Positions 27,331 to 35,794 of a stretch of DNA of 61,457 nucleotides are shown here, piece by piece; within the stretch, counting starts at the first letter, position 1, and each line of letters starts with the position of its first letter. The notes beneath the pieces are model-generated. The model did not search any database. It was not told where the DNA came from and saw only the letters and a program-made list of their open reading frames with translations. The DNA is from Atopobiaceae bacterium (GTDB lineage Bacteria; Actinomycetota; Coriobacteriia; Coriobacteriales; Atopobiaceae). The translations under genes were made by a program, and so were the position numbers. The stretch lies in contig JAFWIE010000028.1 of the NCBI GenBank assembly GCA_017533825.1, positions 1 to 61,457 of the forward strand. Direction: 5' to 3'.

Positions 27331-27723
27331 GAGCCTCGGCATTTGGTGACGCGGCTCCGTGCCCAGAATGTCCGTCGGGCGTCAGCGCCCGGCGGGCTTT
27401 GCTTTGCGCATGTGATTTCAGGAATATGAATCGTTGTGGGCCAACAATCGTAGGAGAAGTACCTCGCCCCCACGGAGTCGTTGAGATCCGAAGACAGTAA
27501 CCCTGAACCGCTCTTTCGCGGCTCGGAACCGTTGCGCTTGCGAGCTACTCATGCTCGTTGAGTAACGTGTGAGCGGTCATATGCGGGTTTCATGTTTGCG
27601 GTTAGGCTTGTGTTTTGCATAGAACGGCTATGAATACCGCAACCTAGCGCGGCGTAGGGCTAGAACACATGCCATGGTATGATGGCGCGGGCATAAAGGA
27701 CATGCATGTGATAGGAGTTGGCC
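27331..27723. other. Gene-free stretch
   Basis: No coding frame or strong structure is apparent. It separates the insertion-sequence region from the retron neighbourhood. Confidence 0.35.
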
Positions 27724-27960
27724 ATGAGCGGTGATTCATCCACGGACGAGAGAGACCTTGATGCCGCGCATGATGTTGTGGAGCTACGCGCAGAGCCGCA
27801 CACGGTGTTGCCGTCATCACAGTATTCGAACAACCTGTACCACTTCGCGGAATCGCCAAGGTGGATACTGAAGGGGCTTGCGGACGGATATCTGATTGCC
27901 AATTACAATGACACGCCGTTTTCGGAGCTTGTGCCATTGATGGCTCTGTTATGCCGGTGA
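27724..27960 (+). CDS. Small hypothetical protein upstream of the retron
   Basis: A 78-residue frame with TAGGAG 7 nt before ATG 27724. No family is recognised. The sequence is acidic at the start (SGDSSTDERDLDAAHDVVEL) and ends hydrophobically (SELVPLMALLCR). Its stop lies 16 bp before the retron RNA begins. It may be the truncated end of a former gene. Confidence 0.35.
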   Translation: MSGDSSTDERDLDAAHDVVELRAEPHTVLPSSQYSNNLYHFAESPRWILKGLADGYLIANYNDTPFSELVPLMALLCR

Positions 27961-27976
27961 TGGTGTAGAGTGTGTA

Positions 27977-28189
27977 TGGGATGAGGCTGCAGAATCATTC
28001 GAGACAGATTCGTCTGTAGGGCACCGTTAAGGTCGCGCCGTGAGCTATGGTGGATACTTGCAGCGGGATGGTTGCGCAAGCGAGCGCGCCCGCTCTCGCT
28101 CTCTGTGTACTCCGCTTCGCTACGTACTCCGCTTCGCTCGGCGGTTGCGCTCGCTTGCGCAACCATCCCGCTGGTGCAGTCTCATCCCA
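27977..28189 (+). ncRNA. Retron msr-msd RNA
   Basis: The a1 arm TGGGATGAGGCTGCA (27977-27991) pairs with the a2 arm TGCAGTCTCATCCCA (28175-28189) with one G-U pair, closing the RNA. Inside, the msr part has small hairpins such as ACAGA-TTCG-TCTGT (28004-28017). The msd part is a long hairpin with a perfect 27-bp stem (28061-28087 with 28147-28173); its loop region holds a 14-nt direct repeat at 28108 and 28125. A guanosine after a1 (27992) is the candidate branch nucleotide. Order ncRNA, effector, reverse transcriptase is typical for retrons. Exact DNA ends cannot be read from sequence. Confidence 0.85.
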
Positions 28190-28214
28190 CCTTCTTTTAT
28201 AACGGGAGACGTTG

Positions 28215-29225
28215 ATGAACGGGAAGTACTACAGCGATTATGTAATCGGCACACTTCGTCGGCAGATGCGTGCCCATAGGCGGAATCTCGAAAGAAGACC
28301 CCTGTTTGTGTTTTCATGCGGGGGTGCGGAGGATGCCAGTCCTCCGCACCCCGCACGCGGTAACCTTGAAGCATTCATTGCGAGAAGCAAGTCGCCCGCG
28401 TTAGATAATGTGTTCTGCCTAAAGGCAGAGGCCATCGCCGCAAACAGAGTGTTCGACAAGATGGATTTGCTTACGCAGGAAGCAATTATTGCCGACGTTG
28501 CAGATTGGCTGATAATCTTCGCCGAGAGTGTGGGGTCTTTCTGCGAACTTGGCGCCTTTGCGTCATTACCTCATGTCCAGAGCATCACCTCGGTCGCGGT
28601 CGACAGCCGTCATAAAGGGGCGAAGAGCTTTCTTATTGATGGCCCTGTCGAGGTAATCAAAAGGGCGAGCTCTCCGCTATCCAAAGTGTTCTACTTGGAC
28701 CTTGACTGCCCGCTTGCTTCGGCCGAATTCACTGGCTTTGTGTCTTCGATACGTGTTGCCGTGAAAGATGGCGAGCGGCTGAAGGACAACCGGGGAAGGA
28801 AAAGGCTCAACGACAGCCAGGGATTCATCAATATTGGTTCGCTTGTGCACGAGCTACTCGACTTGGTGTTTCTCATGTCTCCAATTAACGAGCGGGATTT
28901 GATTGAGCTCTATTGCATTCTGAAGGGCTTTGATGGGGCAGGGCTTCGAATTCGGAGCCGCGTACTTACCCTTGATATGAACAAGGGTGATTCAGTAATT
29001 CTACGAACAGACCAGGCTGTCTCGTTCATGATCGCGAGCGGTATGGTCGAGTCGAGTGGCGGGCGCGACGGCGAGAGGCTCCTCACCAGCAGCTTTCTGC
29101 TGCATGATTACTTCATGTTCAAGAGTGACAGGAGCGGCGAGCTAGAAGAGATTCGTAAAAGAGTGGCCTTGGACAAGCGGAGGGACGGTGTCGGTGGCAG
29201 CTTCTATCGTGGATGCACTATGTAG
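28215..29225 (+). CDS. Retron effector, nucleoside-deoxyribosyltransferase-like (St85/Ec86-type)
   Basis: A 336-residue protein starting at ATG 28215 with GGGAG 7 nt upstream. The N-terminal domain, LFVFSCGGAED followed by LLTQEAIIADVADWLIIFAE and SVGSFCELGAFA, is like the nucleoside-deoxyribosyltransferase effector of type II-A retrons (the ESxGSxxELG block holds the likely catalytic glutamate). The C-terminal part is predicted to bind nucleic acid, as in this family. In the model, the effector is held inactive by the reverse transcriptase-msDNA complex and is released by phage to deplete NAD or damage nucleotides. It lies between the ncRNA and the reverse transcriptase, overlapping the latter by 38 bp. 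Confidence 0.8.
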   Translation: MNGKYYSDYVIGTLRRQMRAHRRNLERRPLFVFSCGGAEDASPPHPARGNLEAFIARSKSPALDNVFCLKAEAIAANRVFDKMDLLTQEAIIADVADWLIIFAESVGSFCELGAFASLPHVQSITSVAVDSRHKGAKSFLIDGPVEVIKRASSPLSKVFYLDLDCPLASAEFTGFVSSIRVAVKDGERLKDNRGRKRLNDSQGFINIGSLVHELLDLVFLMSPINERDLIELYCILKGFDGAGLRIRSRVLTLDMNKGDSVILRTDQAVSFMIASGMVESSGGRDGERLLTSSFLLHDYFMFKSDRSGELEEIRKRVALDKRRDGVGGSFYRGCTM

Positions 29226-30126
29226 GGATCTCATGCTTGAGCGAGAGCATCTTGAAGAGCTTCTTTCCAACCCAAGTGACTGCTATAAATCTTTCGTGCT
29301 GGGAGGCCGTAGGATTGACGCGCCGCGATTGGATCTCAAGTATGTGCAGCGTTGGATACTTGATTTTGTGCGCGCAGAGACAGCCGAACTCCCATCTTTT
29401 GTGACGGCCTACGAGTCGGGGCGAAGCGTGGTCGCGAATGCTGAGCTGCATCGAGAGAACCAACACATACTTGTGATGGATATCAAGCATTTCTTTAGGA
29501 GCTGCACAAAGGATAAGGTGGCGGCTTTCTTTGCTGGTATGCGGTTGAGAGCGCTATCGAGCGAGCTAACTACATCGGACGTGTTGATTCTCACGAAGCT
29601 GGTGACACATAAGGGCTCGCTGCCGATGGGCAGTCCGAGTTCTCCAGCCATTGCGAATCGCATTATGGCTCCTGTGGATAGGGAACTCATAAGCGAGCTG
29701 GGCGGTGGGTTTACGTATTCTCGCTACTCAGATGACATCTGCGTCTCTTCAGCCGACTTTATTGACGTCGCATCTGTTGTCAGGCTTGTAAGAGAGGCCT
29801 TGATTCGCTACGGATTTGAGGTTAACAACAAGAAGGTGCGGTGCATGGGATGCGGTGATGCCCGTCGAGTGACGGGTATCTACATCGAGCCTGACGGCAC
29901 GCTCTCTATCGGGGCGAAGCGCAAACGGGAGCTCAACGCGATGATTTACCGTTTTCTTGTACACGGCGAAGGCAACGCGTCGGTGATTCGAGGGCACATC
30001 GACTTTGCTCGCTCTGTCAATCCTGCGTACGTTACGGATTTGCTGCTCAAATATGAAAACTACGGCGTTGCGGCCAAGTTCGGAGGAGTGATGGGCGCTT
30101 TAGTGCATGGGGGGTATAGCTTGTGA
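29188..30126 (+). CDS. Retron reverse transcriptase
   Basis: A 312-residue reverse transcriptase. Retron marks are all present: the NAxxH motif as NAELHREN, palm motif DIKHFF, the LPMGSPSSPAIANRI block, the catalytic YSDD in YSRYSDDICVS, and the VTG motif in VTGIYIEPDGTL. Length is normal. GGAGGG precedes both GTG 29188 and GTG 29194; the second has better spacing, which would shorten the protein by two residues. The gene overlaps the effector end, implying coupled translation. It copies the msd RNA into branched single-stranded DNA. Confidence 0.93.
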   Translation: MSVAASIVDALCRDLMLEREHLEELLSNPSDCYKSFVLGGRRIDAPRLDLKYVQRWILDFVRAETAELPSFVTAYESGRSVVANAELHRENQHILVMDIKHFFRSCTKDKVAAFFAGMRLRALSSELTTSDVLILTKLVTHKGSLPMGSPSSPAIANRIMAPVDRELISELGGGFTYSRYSDDICVSSADFIDVASVVRLVREALIRYGFEVNNKKVRCMGCGDARRVTGIYIEPDGTLSIGAKRKRELNAMIYRFLVHGEGNASVIRGHIDFARSVNPAYVTDLLLKYENYGVAAKFGGVMGALVHGGYSL

Positions 30127-30489
30127 TGTATGCTGTAGTATGCCGCTGTGAACAATATTTCGCTGGCACACTGGTTAACGGAACTCTTGTTGTGGAATCC
30201 ATGGACACGGCATATCCGACGTAGAGGTGTGGCTGCTGTCCAAGATCCTAGATCGCTATCTCGCTACACGCTGTCCTGAGCGGCAACCTCTACGATGCAT
30301 TGAGCGCTTCACAAGAATTCGAGCTTCGCTGCTCGTTTAATCCTCGGCCGAGGGATTAGCTTCCCTTTGTATCCAGGATTACGATGCGTTCAAGGGCGGC
30401 CGATTCGCTGCGGGACGAGAAGGCCGTGGGGGTGAAGGCCATGTCCCCGCTTTATCACCAGGACGCACTCACATTTCAAGCGCGTACCT
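30127..30489. other. Gene-free stretch downstream of the retron
   Basis: Short frames only, with nothing recognisable. Fragments look like degraded coding sequence, but no family can be named. Confidence 0.35.
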
Positions 30490-31341
30490 ATGCTTCAAGT
30501 GCACAAGGAATTGCTCGCCGTCATAATAGCTGTCGACAACAATCGATTTCCCCGAAGAGGTGAGAACACATTGCAATTTGCGCCCCATCACCTATACAAG
30601 TACAAAACGCTGTCATCTGAAAAGGACATCTCACGAACCGTCGATATCATAGAACAGGGCATGATATATGCACCAAAGCTAGAAGAGCTAAATGACCCCT
30701 TCGAAGGGCTTGGCGTAGTACCAGGGTCTGGATATGCTGGTTCTTCTTTGGCCATGGCAATTGAGAAAACACCCCAGAGATTCAATAGCGGCATGAGGAC
30801 ATGTCGTGTCCTCTCGCTCACCGAAGAACCGGCCAGCCCGCAGATGTGGGCGTATTACGCCAGATGCTACACGGGGGCATGCTTACAAATCAATGCTTTG
30901 AGTCTCAATGTAGAGCCAGTGCATTATGCAACGAAGGCTTACGCGATTGACGGGCTCAAGTTGGACGGGAAAGACGAAAGTGATGTGGCACACGCAAGGC
31001 TTTTGCGCAAACACATTGACTGGTCTCACGAACAGGAGTGGCGCGCTATATTTACAGAAGCGGGTTGTCCGGCATTTGTTGCTCTCGGTGGTGGCAATCC
31101 AACAGCGGTGATTCTTGGCCACAAGTGTGCGGCAAAGGTGGCGACACAGATAAGGAACGTCTGTGTCCGAACGAAGACGCCGCTCTACCAGACCTATATT
31201 TCGGACTGGAAGTATCGTATACGGATTGTCCCGTTCGGATTCAAGCCAAATCACGATGGAACCCCTCTGAAAAAGCAGGTCCGGGAGGAGTGCAATCGAC
31301 GTGGCATTCCCTTGTTTGAAAACTGGGAATGCCGTCGGTAG
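30490..31341 (+). CDS. DUF2971 protein
   Basis: A 283-residue protein of the DUF2971 family, common in defence and mobile regions but of unknown function. Family features are HLYKYKTLSSEKD, then IYAPKLEELNDPFEG, then PQMWAYYARCYTGACLQI, and HIDWSHEQEWRAIF. The ATG at 30490 gives about 30 extra residues before the family start; a TTG at 30571 with AAGAGGTG about 8 nt upstream may be the true start (256 residues). It follows the retron on the same strand, about 360 bp away, and may be an independent defence gene. Confidence 0.75.
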   Translation: MLQVHKELLAVIIAVDNNRFPRRGENTLQFAPHHLYKYKTLSSEKDISRTVDIIEQGMIYAPKLEELNDPFEGLGVVPGSGYAGSSLAMAIEKTPQRFNSGMRTCRVLSLTEEPASPQMWAYYARCYTGACLQINALSLNVEPVHYATKAYAIDGLKLDGKDESDVAHARLLRKHIDWSHEQEWRAIFTEAGCPAFVALGGGNPTAVILGHKCAAKVATQIRNVCVRTKTPLYQTYISDWKYRIRIVPFGFKPNHDGTPLKKQVREECNRRGIPLFENWECRR

Positions 31342-31742
31342 CATGCGCCATTTGGCTTCGGAGGTAGGCGGGCATTGGCAGGACTTCGTGTTCGATGCGA
31401 AGTACCGCTACGTCGCCGGGACGGTTGGTGTTCCGGATCGCGAGCTTGGCCTGCCGGGTGGCCGGTCGCTTATGATTACCGAGCAGATGGACTGTCTCGT
31501 CAAATACAAGCTCGGCTGCATCGCGTCCGATACTGGCCTCGCGCCTAGGGCCGTCTGGCTCCTCTGTGGGAGGCTGACGAGGCTTGGTCGACGTTCGAGG
31601 GTTCGTCGTGGTTTGTGGCCAATGCGGGCGGTCTCGCGCCGTCGGGATCGGCATCCGTCTCGCCCAAGGCAAACCTTATGGAGAGAGTGCTTCGCGCCCT
31701 TGGTGTGCTGCGGGATGGGGGTGGCGCCGCAGCTGCGGGGTA
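31342..31742 (+). other. Degenerate coding region of unknown family
   Basis: One frame reads SEVGGHWQDFVFDAKYRYVA, GGRSLMITEQMDCLVKYKLG up to about 31560. A second continues WEADEAWSTFEGSSWFVANA, PKANLMERVLRALGVLRDGG and stops at 31742. Together they look like one protein with a frameshift near 31560. A small terminase-like or transposon protein was considered, but no family is recognised. Confidence 0.3.
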
Positions 31743-31829
31743 GTGTCGGATAAGTTGGCGTGACGCCCATTTCTCATGGGCACCGTCGATGAAGGCTCCA
31801 AACGCTAGCTCCTTCTACGTCGTCGCCAA

Positions 31830-32417
31830 CTAATCCGCTTGGGAATCAAACCCCAACTCGGCGAGGCGGTCGCGAAAGCCATCGAGGTTGTCTCGCTCGA
31901 GCCCTATCCCATGCACCCTTCCGTCACAGTGGGTCGACCAGCGCCTGCCCGGCTCGTGAATCGATGCCGAGGGGACCCGTTTGACGCCACTTTCGTTGGG
32001 GAGGTGCAGCACCCTGCGACTTTCGCCCTCTACCATCTCCAAGTATGGGTGCAGGAGATAGGGCCTATCGACGACGAGGCTGAGGAGCAGCGTCTCGGAG
32101 GTGCCCGGGCGCACCTCGATTCTGCCTCCCGAACGAAAGAACTCCCTCCGGAGGACCTTGCTGTATGGCCAGTCCCTCTCGATGTGGGATATGCTCGCCC
32201 TTCCGTCAAGCACCACGGCGAGCAGCCCGACGGCGCTGGAGGCTCCCTCGGGAATGTGCTGTATCGCGCTGGCGTACTCTTCGTCCAGCTCCTCCACGTT
32301 GACGCCCATGTCGTCAATCACCAACGGATTCGCTTCGGACGGGTTGGAAATGGTGGCGCGCATCTTGAGCACGTCGACCCATGTCCCGCGCCAGTCGACG
32401 GGTATGTCCCATTGCAA
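31830..32417 (-). CDS. Hypothetical protein
   Basis: A 195-residue frame with normal amino-acid composition and no stops. Features are VIDDMGVNVEELDEEYASAI, ASSAVGLLAVVLDGRASISH, RIEVRPGTSETLLLSLVVDR, and an acidic end. No family or active-site motif is recognised. ATG 32417 lacks a ribosome site; a later ATG at 32360 (MRATISNPSEAN) also lacks one. It may be the C-terminal part of a larger lost gene. It lies on the same strand as the Abi fragment upstream. Confidence 0.5.
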   Translation of the reverse strand: MQWDIPVDWRGTWVDVLKMRATISNPSEANPLVIDDMGVNVEELDEEYASAIQHIPEGASSAVGLLAVVLDGRASISHIERDWPYSKVLRREFFRSGGRIEVRPGTSETLLLSLVVDRPYLLHPYLEMVEGESRRVLHLPNESGVKRVPSASIHEPGRRWSTHCDGRVHGIGLERDNLDGFRDRLAELGFDSQAD

Positions 32418-32509
32418 GAGCTTGGACGACCCTTGCTAAGGAAGCTGCAGCACATTACCCTTGGGACAGATTGACCCATTCAAAGGCATATCACCTGTTT
32501 GGACAGACC

Positions 32510-32899
32510 TCACGCATGAGCCGTCAAACGATCAGCAAAAGTCTCGCAGAGCGCTGTAAGCATCTCAAGCCCCTTGCTCACCTCTGCCTGCTTATCAAAG
32601 TACTCCTTGTTTCGCGATAATCGCTCGGAAAGGACCTGGAGCCTTCTTGCGCACGCGCTCCTGCTGTGCCCTGAGTTCACCAGAGCGTCATAACACATCA
32701 GCAGGGCAGAAAAGTCATGAATAAGAGGGACGCGCCGCGTTAGGGTCACCAGCTCACGGTCCATCTCGTATTCATTGATGAGCATCTTCGCAATTGCTCC
32801 TATAGGCTTCGAGAGTCGGTCCCTGAGCGTATTGAGGAGGCAGCTGTTATGCGCCGCGGCGTTCCTCAACGTCCGAACCGGGAATAGCAGCTGCTTCAC
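32510..32899 (-). pseudogene. Abi-family (Abi_2) protein, C-terminal fragment
   Basis: The 129-residue frame begins inside the family signature, LLFPVRTLRNAAAHNSCLLN; the LRN..AHN pattern is the conserved motif of Abi_2/AbiD-type abortive-infection proteins. The upstream part expected for the family (about 180 residues) is missing, with a stop codon reached about 13 codons before. The helical C-terminus ends normally. Known relatives stop phage growth by killing or arresting the host cell, but this remnant is probably inactive. Confidence 0.6.
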
Positions 32900-32948
32900 G
32901 CGCTTAGCTCTTTGGTCCTTGCCCCGCCCGAGCCACTCCCTCTATAAG

Positions 32949-32998
32949 AAAATGCGACCGAAGGCACAGGTGCCCGCGGTCGCTAAAGACGCTAACGT
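32949..32998. repeat. Two adjacent hairpins
   Basis: GCGACCG ... CGGTCGC encloses a second stem GGCAC-AG-GTGCC (32949-32978), and AAAGACG-CTAA-CGTCTTT follows at 32981-32998. On the minus strand the first is followed by ATTTTCTT, so it may be a terminator for a lost minus-strand gene upstream of the Abi fragment. Confidence 0.5.
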
Positions 32999-33331
32999 CT
33001 TTCACAATGGTCTTAGTATAACCGTATAGCCCGAATGCGTGCAATAGTTTGGGTCTGATTCTGTTGCACGCACCGACAACGCAGCGACGATCGCTCCACA
33101 TCTGTCGAGCTGCCAATCGCATGCTTGTCTTGCGGTGTCTGGTGGGAGATTCTAGCCCGTTGCCTACACGTCAACTTATGGCCTTGCGCACGACTGCTTT
33201 ACATCACGCCTCGCAGCTCACGGTGTCTTCGTCAATGAGCGTGACAAGGGACCCAATTGTGGGTACAATCCATAGACGAGCAGACAAGATACGCGCCGCG
33301 TCCCTCGTGTCCGTCTCACCTCCTTATTAGT
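32999..33331. other. Gene-free stretch before the NYN gene
   Basis: No convincing coding frame is seen; it ends at a long hairpin listed separately. Confidence 0.35.
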
Positions 33332-33384
33332 TGGCCTCTGACCCGTACCCCCAAACCCTTAGCGGGGGTCTACCCGTCAGAGGT
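33332..33384 (+). promoter_or_regulatory. Long hairpin in the leader of the NYN-domain gene
   Basis: GGCCTCTGAC pairs with GTCAGAGGTC (8 or more bp) around a second stem ACCCCC / GGGGGT. It lies 25-77 bp upstream of ATG 33409 and would form a stable mRNA leader structure. A protein- or RNA-processing control of the NYN nuclease gene is possible, since related enzymes act on RNA. Confidence 0.5.
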
Positions 33385-33408
33385 CTTGCTTGTTTATGGA
33401 GAGCGCAT

Positions 33409-34140
33409 ATGCCTAAGACAGCAATCTTGGTGGATGGTGGCTTTTATCAGAGAAGGGCGAACCTTGCTTGGGGCAGCATCTCCGGGAAGGACCGGGCAGA
33501 CGAGCTCGTACGTTATGCCCGGTACCACATTGTCAAGAACAACAGAAAGCGTCTCGAGGGAGACAAGCGATCACTTTACAGAATCTTCTACTATGATTGT
33601 CCCCCGCTGAACGGGAGAAGCGTGGTCCAACCATGGAACGGAAGGCAAACGACCTTCGGGAAGTCGAACCCTGTGTATCAGAGGAAGGCCGAGTTTCTCG
33701 ATGAGCTTGCGCGGAAGACTAAGGTGGCCTTGCGTATGGGGCAGATCGCAAAGGAGAAGATACGCTACGTTCCGACGGAGCAGGCCATGAAGGACATCAT
33801 GAATGGGAGGAGGACGTACGACCAACTCGGCAGAGGTGACTTCGAGATTGTGGGTATGAAGCAGACCGGTGTAGACATGAAGATCGGCCTTGACGTCGCA
33901 AGTCTTGCACAGGGGCGTGTTGTAGACCAGATAATCTTGATCGCAGACGACACGGACTTCATTCCGGCTATAAAGGTAGCGCGGCGTGCCGGTGTCGACT
34001 TTCTACTCGACCCGATGGGTAATCATGTAAACAATGAGCTCCTGCTCCAAGTCGACGATATAGAGGATCTACACGAGTCATTCCAGCCCAATGTTACGGG
34101 GAATTGCCTTGCCGATGCTGGCTCTGGCGTGGTTCACTAA
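33409..34140 (+). CDS. NYN-domain (PIN-like) nuclease-family protein
   Basis: A 243-residue protein starting at ATG 33409 (GGAGAG just upstream). The NYN fold is marked by AILVDGGFYQRRANL at the start, with the first acidic residue, QTGVDMKIGLDVASLAQGRV in the middle, and IILIADDTDFIPAIKVARRA with the later aspartates that bind metal in this family, then DFLLDPMGNHVNNEL. NYN/LabA-type proteins are putative RNases. The gene lies within the defence island and has a structured leader. Its target is unknown. Confidence 0.85.
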   Translation: MPKTAILVDGGFYQRRANLAWGSISGKDRADELVRYARYHIVKNNRKRLEGDKRSLYRIFYYDCPPLNGRSVVQPWNGRQTTFGKSNPVYQRKAEFLDELARKTKVALRMGQIAKEKIRYVPTEQAMKDIMNGRRTYDQLGRGDFEIVGMKQTGVDMKIGLDVASLAQGRVVDQIILIADDTDFIPAIKVARRAGVDFLLDPMGNHVNNELLLQVDDIEDLHESFQPNVTGNCLADAGSGVVH

Positions 34141-34502
34141 TCCTTCCAGCAGCGAAAGGGTCGATGGTTCGGCGACCTTGCTCGCGTTGCCCGCAATCGT
34201 CGTCGAGTTCACCTTGCGGAAGCACCCCTCTCGCAGGAATTGAGCAGAACCCTGAGGCCAAACCTCTCCTCCATTGCGGTCGTGTTGAGCAGGAACCTGC
34301 CGCATCCGAAGGCCAGGGCCATCGTGCGCCCGCGGACCTCCATGAGGAGCGCGGCAGCAGATGACGCGGTCCTGAGAGCAGCTTCGTCGACCTCTCCTCT
34401 GAAGAAAGAATTCACCCACTCGGGTGCGCGGGTCTGCGCGCGATATCGTCATGTTTCTTGCCTTCCTTCGCAAGGTAAACGGACACGTTCGTCTTGGCCA
34501 TG
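34140..34502 (-). pseudogene. DUF6119 (TIGR04141-type) protein remnant
   Basis: On the minus strand ATG 34502 begins MAKTNVSVYLAKEGKKHDDI; other frames continue LLMEVRGRTMALAFGCGRFL, LLNTTAMEERFGLRVLLNSC and FRKVNSTTIAGNASKVAEPS. This order fits the N-terminal 130 residues of the sporadically distributed TIGR04141/DUF6119 family, full members of which are over 500 residues. Frameshifts and loss of the rest show it is dead. The family is often found near restriction systems. Confidence 0.55.
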
Positions 34503-34744
34503 AGCCTCCCTCATTCGGTGCGACTTGCGTGCGGTGGGGCATGCAATTCTCAACAGGTTCACTATGCCCATCTTTGCGAAACCTTAAACGGGCCCGCGGT
34601 GAAGGTGGCGGCCTGTCCGTTGCGTCTACGGTTATGCGGCTCTACAATTTGCCGTTTAAAACTAACGGGCCGCCTTGCGGTGCGCGCCTGGGCGCGGGTG
34701 CTGTCGGGGGCCTCCCGGCGCGCGTCTCGGCGCTTGCTCAGAGA

Positions 34745-34943
34745 CGCCACACCCGGCGGAGCAAAACTTGCCGGTTATACCGCGTTTACGGTAGTTTTTT
34801 CGGCTCCGAAATATCGGGGTCGCACAAACGACCCCATCTACCTGCACAAACAGGAGGCACGATAACGCCCATGTGGCGATTTCTGCCTCAAAATCTACCA
34901 GAAGTGCCAGAAAATCGGCAGGTTTTGTCGTCGCAGGTGTGGC
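34745..34943 (-). repeat. ~198-bp palindromic repeat, copy 1 (inverted orientation)
   Basis: Ends GCCACA...TGTGGC. Contains GGCGGAGCAAAACTTGCCGG near one end and GGCAGGTTTTGTCG near the other, with a central CCTGCACAAACAGG hairpin and GATAACGCCCATGTGGCGAT. It matches copies 2-4 when read on the minus strand. No ORF within it is credible. Confidence 0.8.
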
Positions 34944-35418
34944 TTCTTTTGGACGCACGGCGGCGGGCCTGCGTCCGCATGGGGATGGCTGCTGTGTCCG
35001 GTGACATGGCCGCTGGCACTGCGTCGACATGCAGCACAAGCCTTCCGCTCGCGCCGCCTTTTTTAACGCGATCGCGTTCGTCACGGATAAGTAGTAACCC
35101 CTGCTTGAGTTGCAACCCCTGCTTGATGGCAAAAGTCGGTACCAAATCGGATTACCACTCAGGTTGTGGCCGTCGGGAATCGGGCATGCGCGACGCGCTC
35201 TGATTAGGGAGGGGCCCGTGTGCGCACTGCAACTCATAAGGGGCATGTTCGAAGCGCTCGAAGAACTCGTCCATGATCTCAGTAAACACGAGGGTCCTTG
35301 TTGTCGCTACGATTACTCCGCATATCGTCTGGGGGGCTGTTTCAGTAGCTGCTCCGATGCAACCAATCCAAACGATTAGAAATCCCGACTTTTACAAAAT
35401 ACGTACGCGGTAGCTCGC
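34944..35418. other. Gene-free stretch
   Basis: Short frames only. ACCCCTGCTTGAGTTGCAAC is nearly repeated by the next 16 bases at about 35094-35127 (CCCTGCTTGA twice). Nothing else is recognised. Confidence 0.35.
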
Positions 35419-35455
35419 TCTTATTTATGAAATACAACGATTCTCATAAATAAGA
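35419..35455 (+). promoter_or_regulatory. Operator-like inverted repeat upstream of the Fic fragment
   Basis: TCTTATTTATGA (35419-35430) and TCATAAATAAGA (35444-35455) are perfect 12-bp inverted repeats, 50 bp before the start of the Fic-like gene. The AT-rich palindrome suggests binding by a regulator, possibly an autoregulator of the original Fic gene. Confidence 0.5.
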
Positions 35456-35503
35456 AGTCGTACACTATGAACAAAAGGTCGAGCGAAGGGGGAGGAGGCA
35501 GCA

Positions 35504-35686
35504 GTGTCGTATGAGCCTCTGGCCAATCTGTTCGACAAAGACAGTACGAGTGATAGGTTTTCAAATGCCGAGGTACGGGCGAAAATGCGGACTGAGGCCG
35601 ATTCTACGTTTCGTACCGGCATCACGACTCCCGAGGGAGAGCTCTTTTTGGCGGTTCCACGCGAGCTCTCCCTGCTCAGCGAATAA
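35504..35686 (+). pseudogene. Fic-family protein, N-terminal fragment
   Basis: A 60-residue frame with a strong ribosome site (GGAGGAGG) before GTG 35504. The sequence SNAEVRAKMRTEADSTFRTG followed by GELFLAVPRELSLLSE resembles the N-terminal segment of Fic proteins whose Fic domain would follow. It ends after SLLSE at TAA, with no Fic domain downstream. The regulatory start region is intact but the catalytic part is deleted. The assignment rests on a short match from memory. Confidence 0.45.
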
Positions 35687-35727
35687 TACCGTAAGGGCGA
35701 CGTTAGGTCCTTCTTAATTGTTGTGAA

Positions 35728-35760
35728 ATGGCGCTTTGGTACCTGGAACCAAAGCGCCAT
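35728..35760. terminator. Bidirectional terminator-like hairpin
   Basis: ATGGCGCTTTGGT pairs perfectly with ACCAAAGCGCCAT (13-bp stem, 7-nt loop). It lies between the Fic fragment (plus) and the end of the YARHG gene (minus), where a shared terminator is expected; the following T runs are short. Confidence 0.6.
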
Positions 35761-35794
35761 GCTTGGGCCTAGCTCTCGATGGTGGCGGGCTCGG

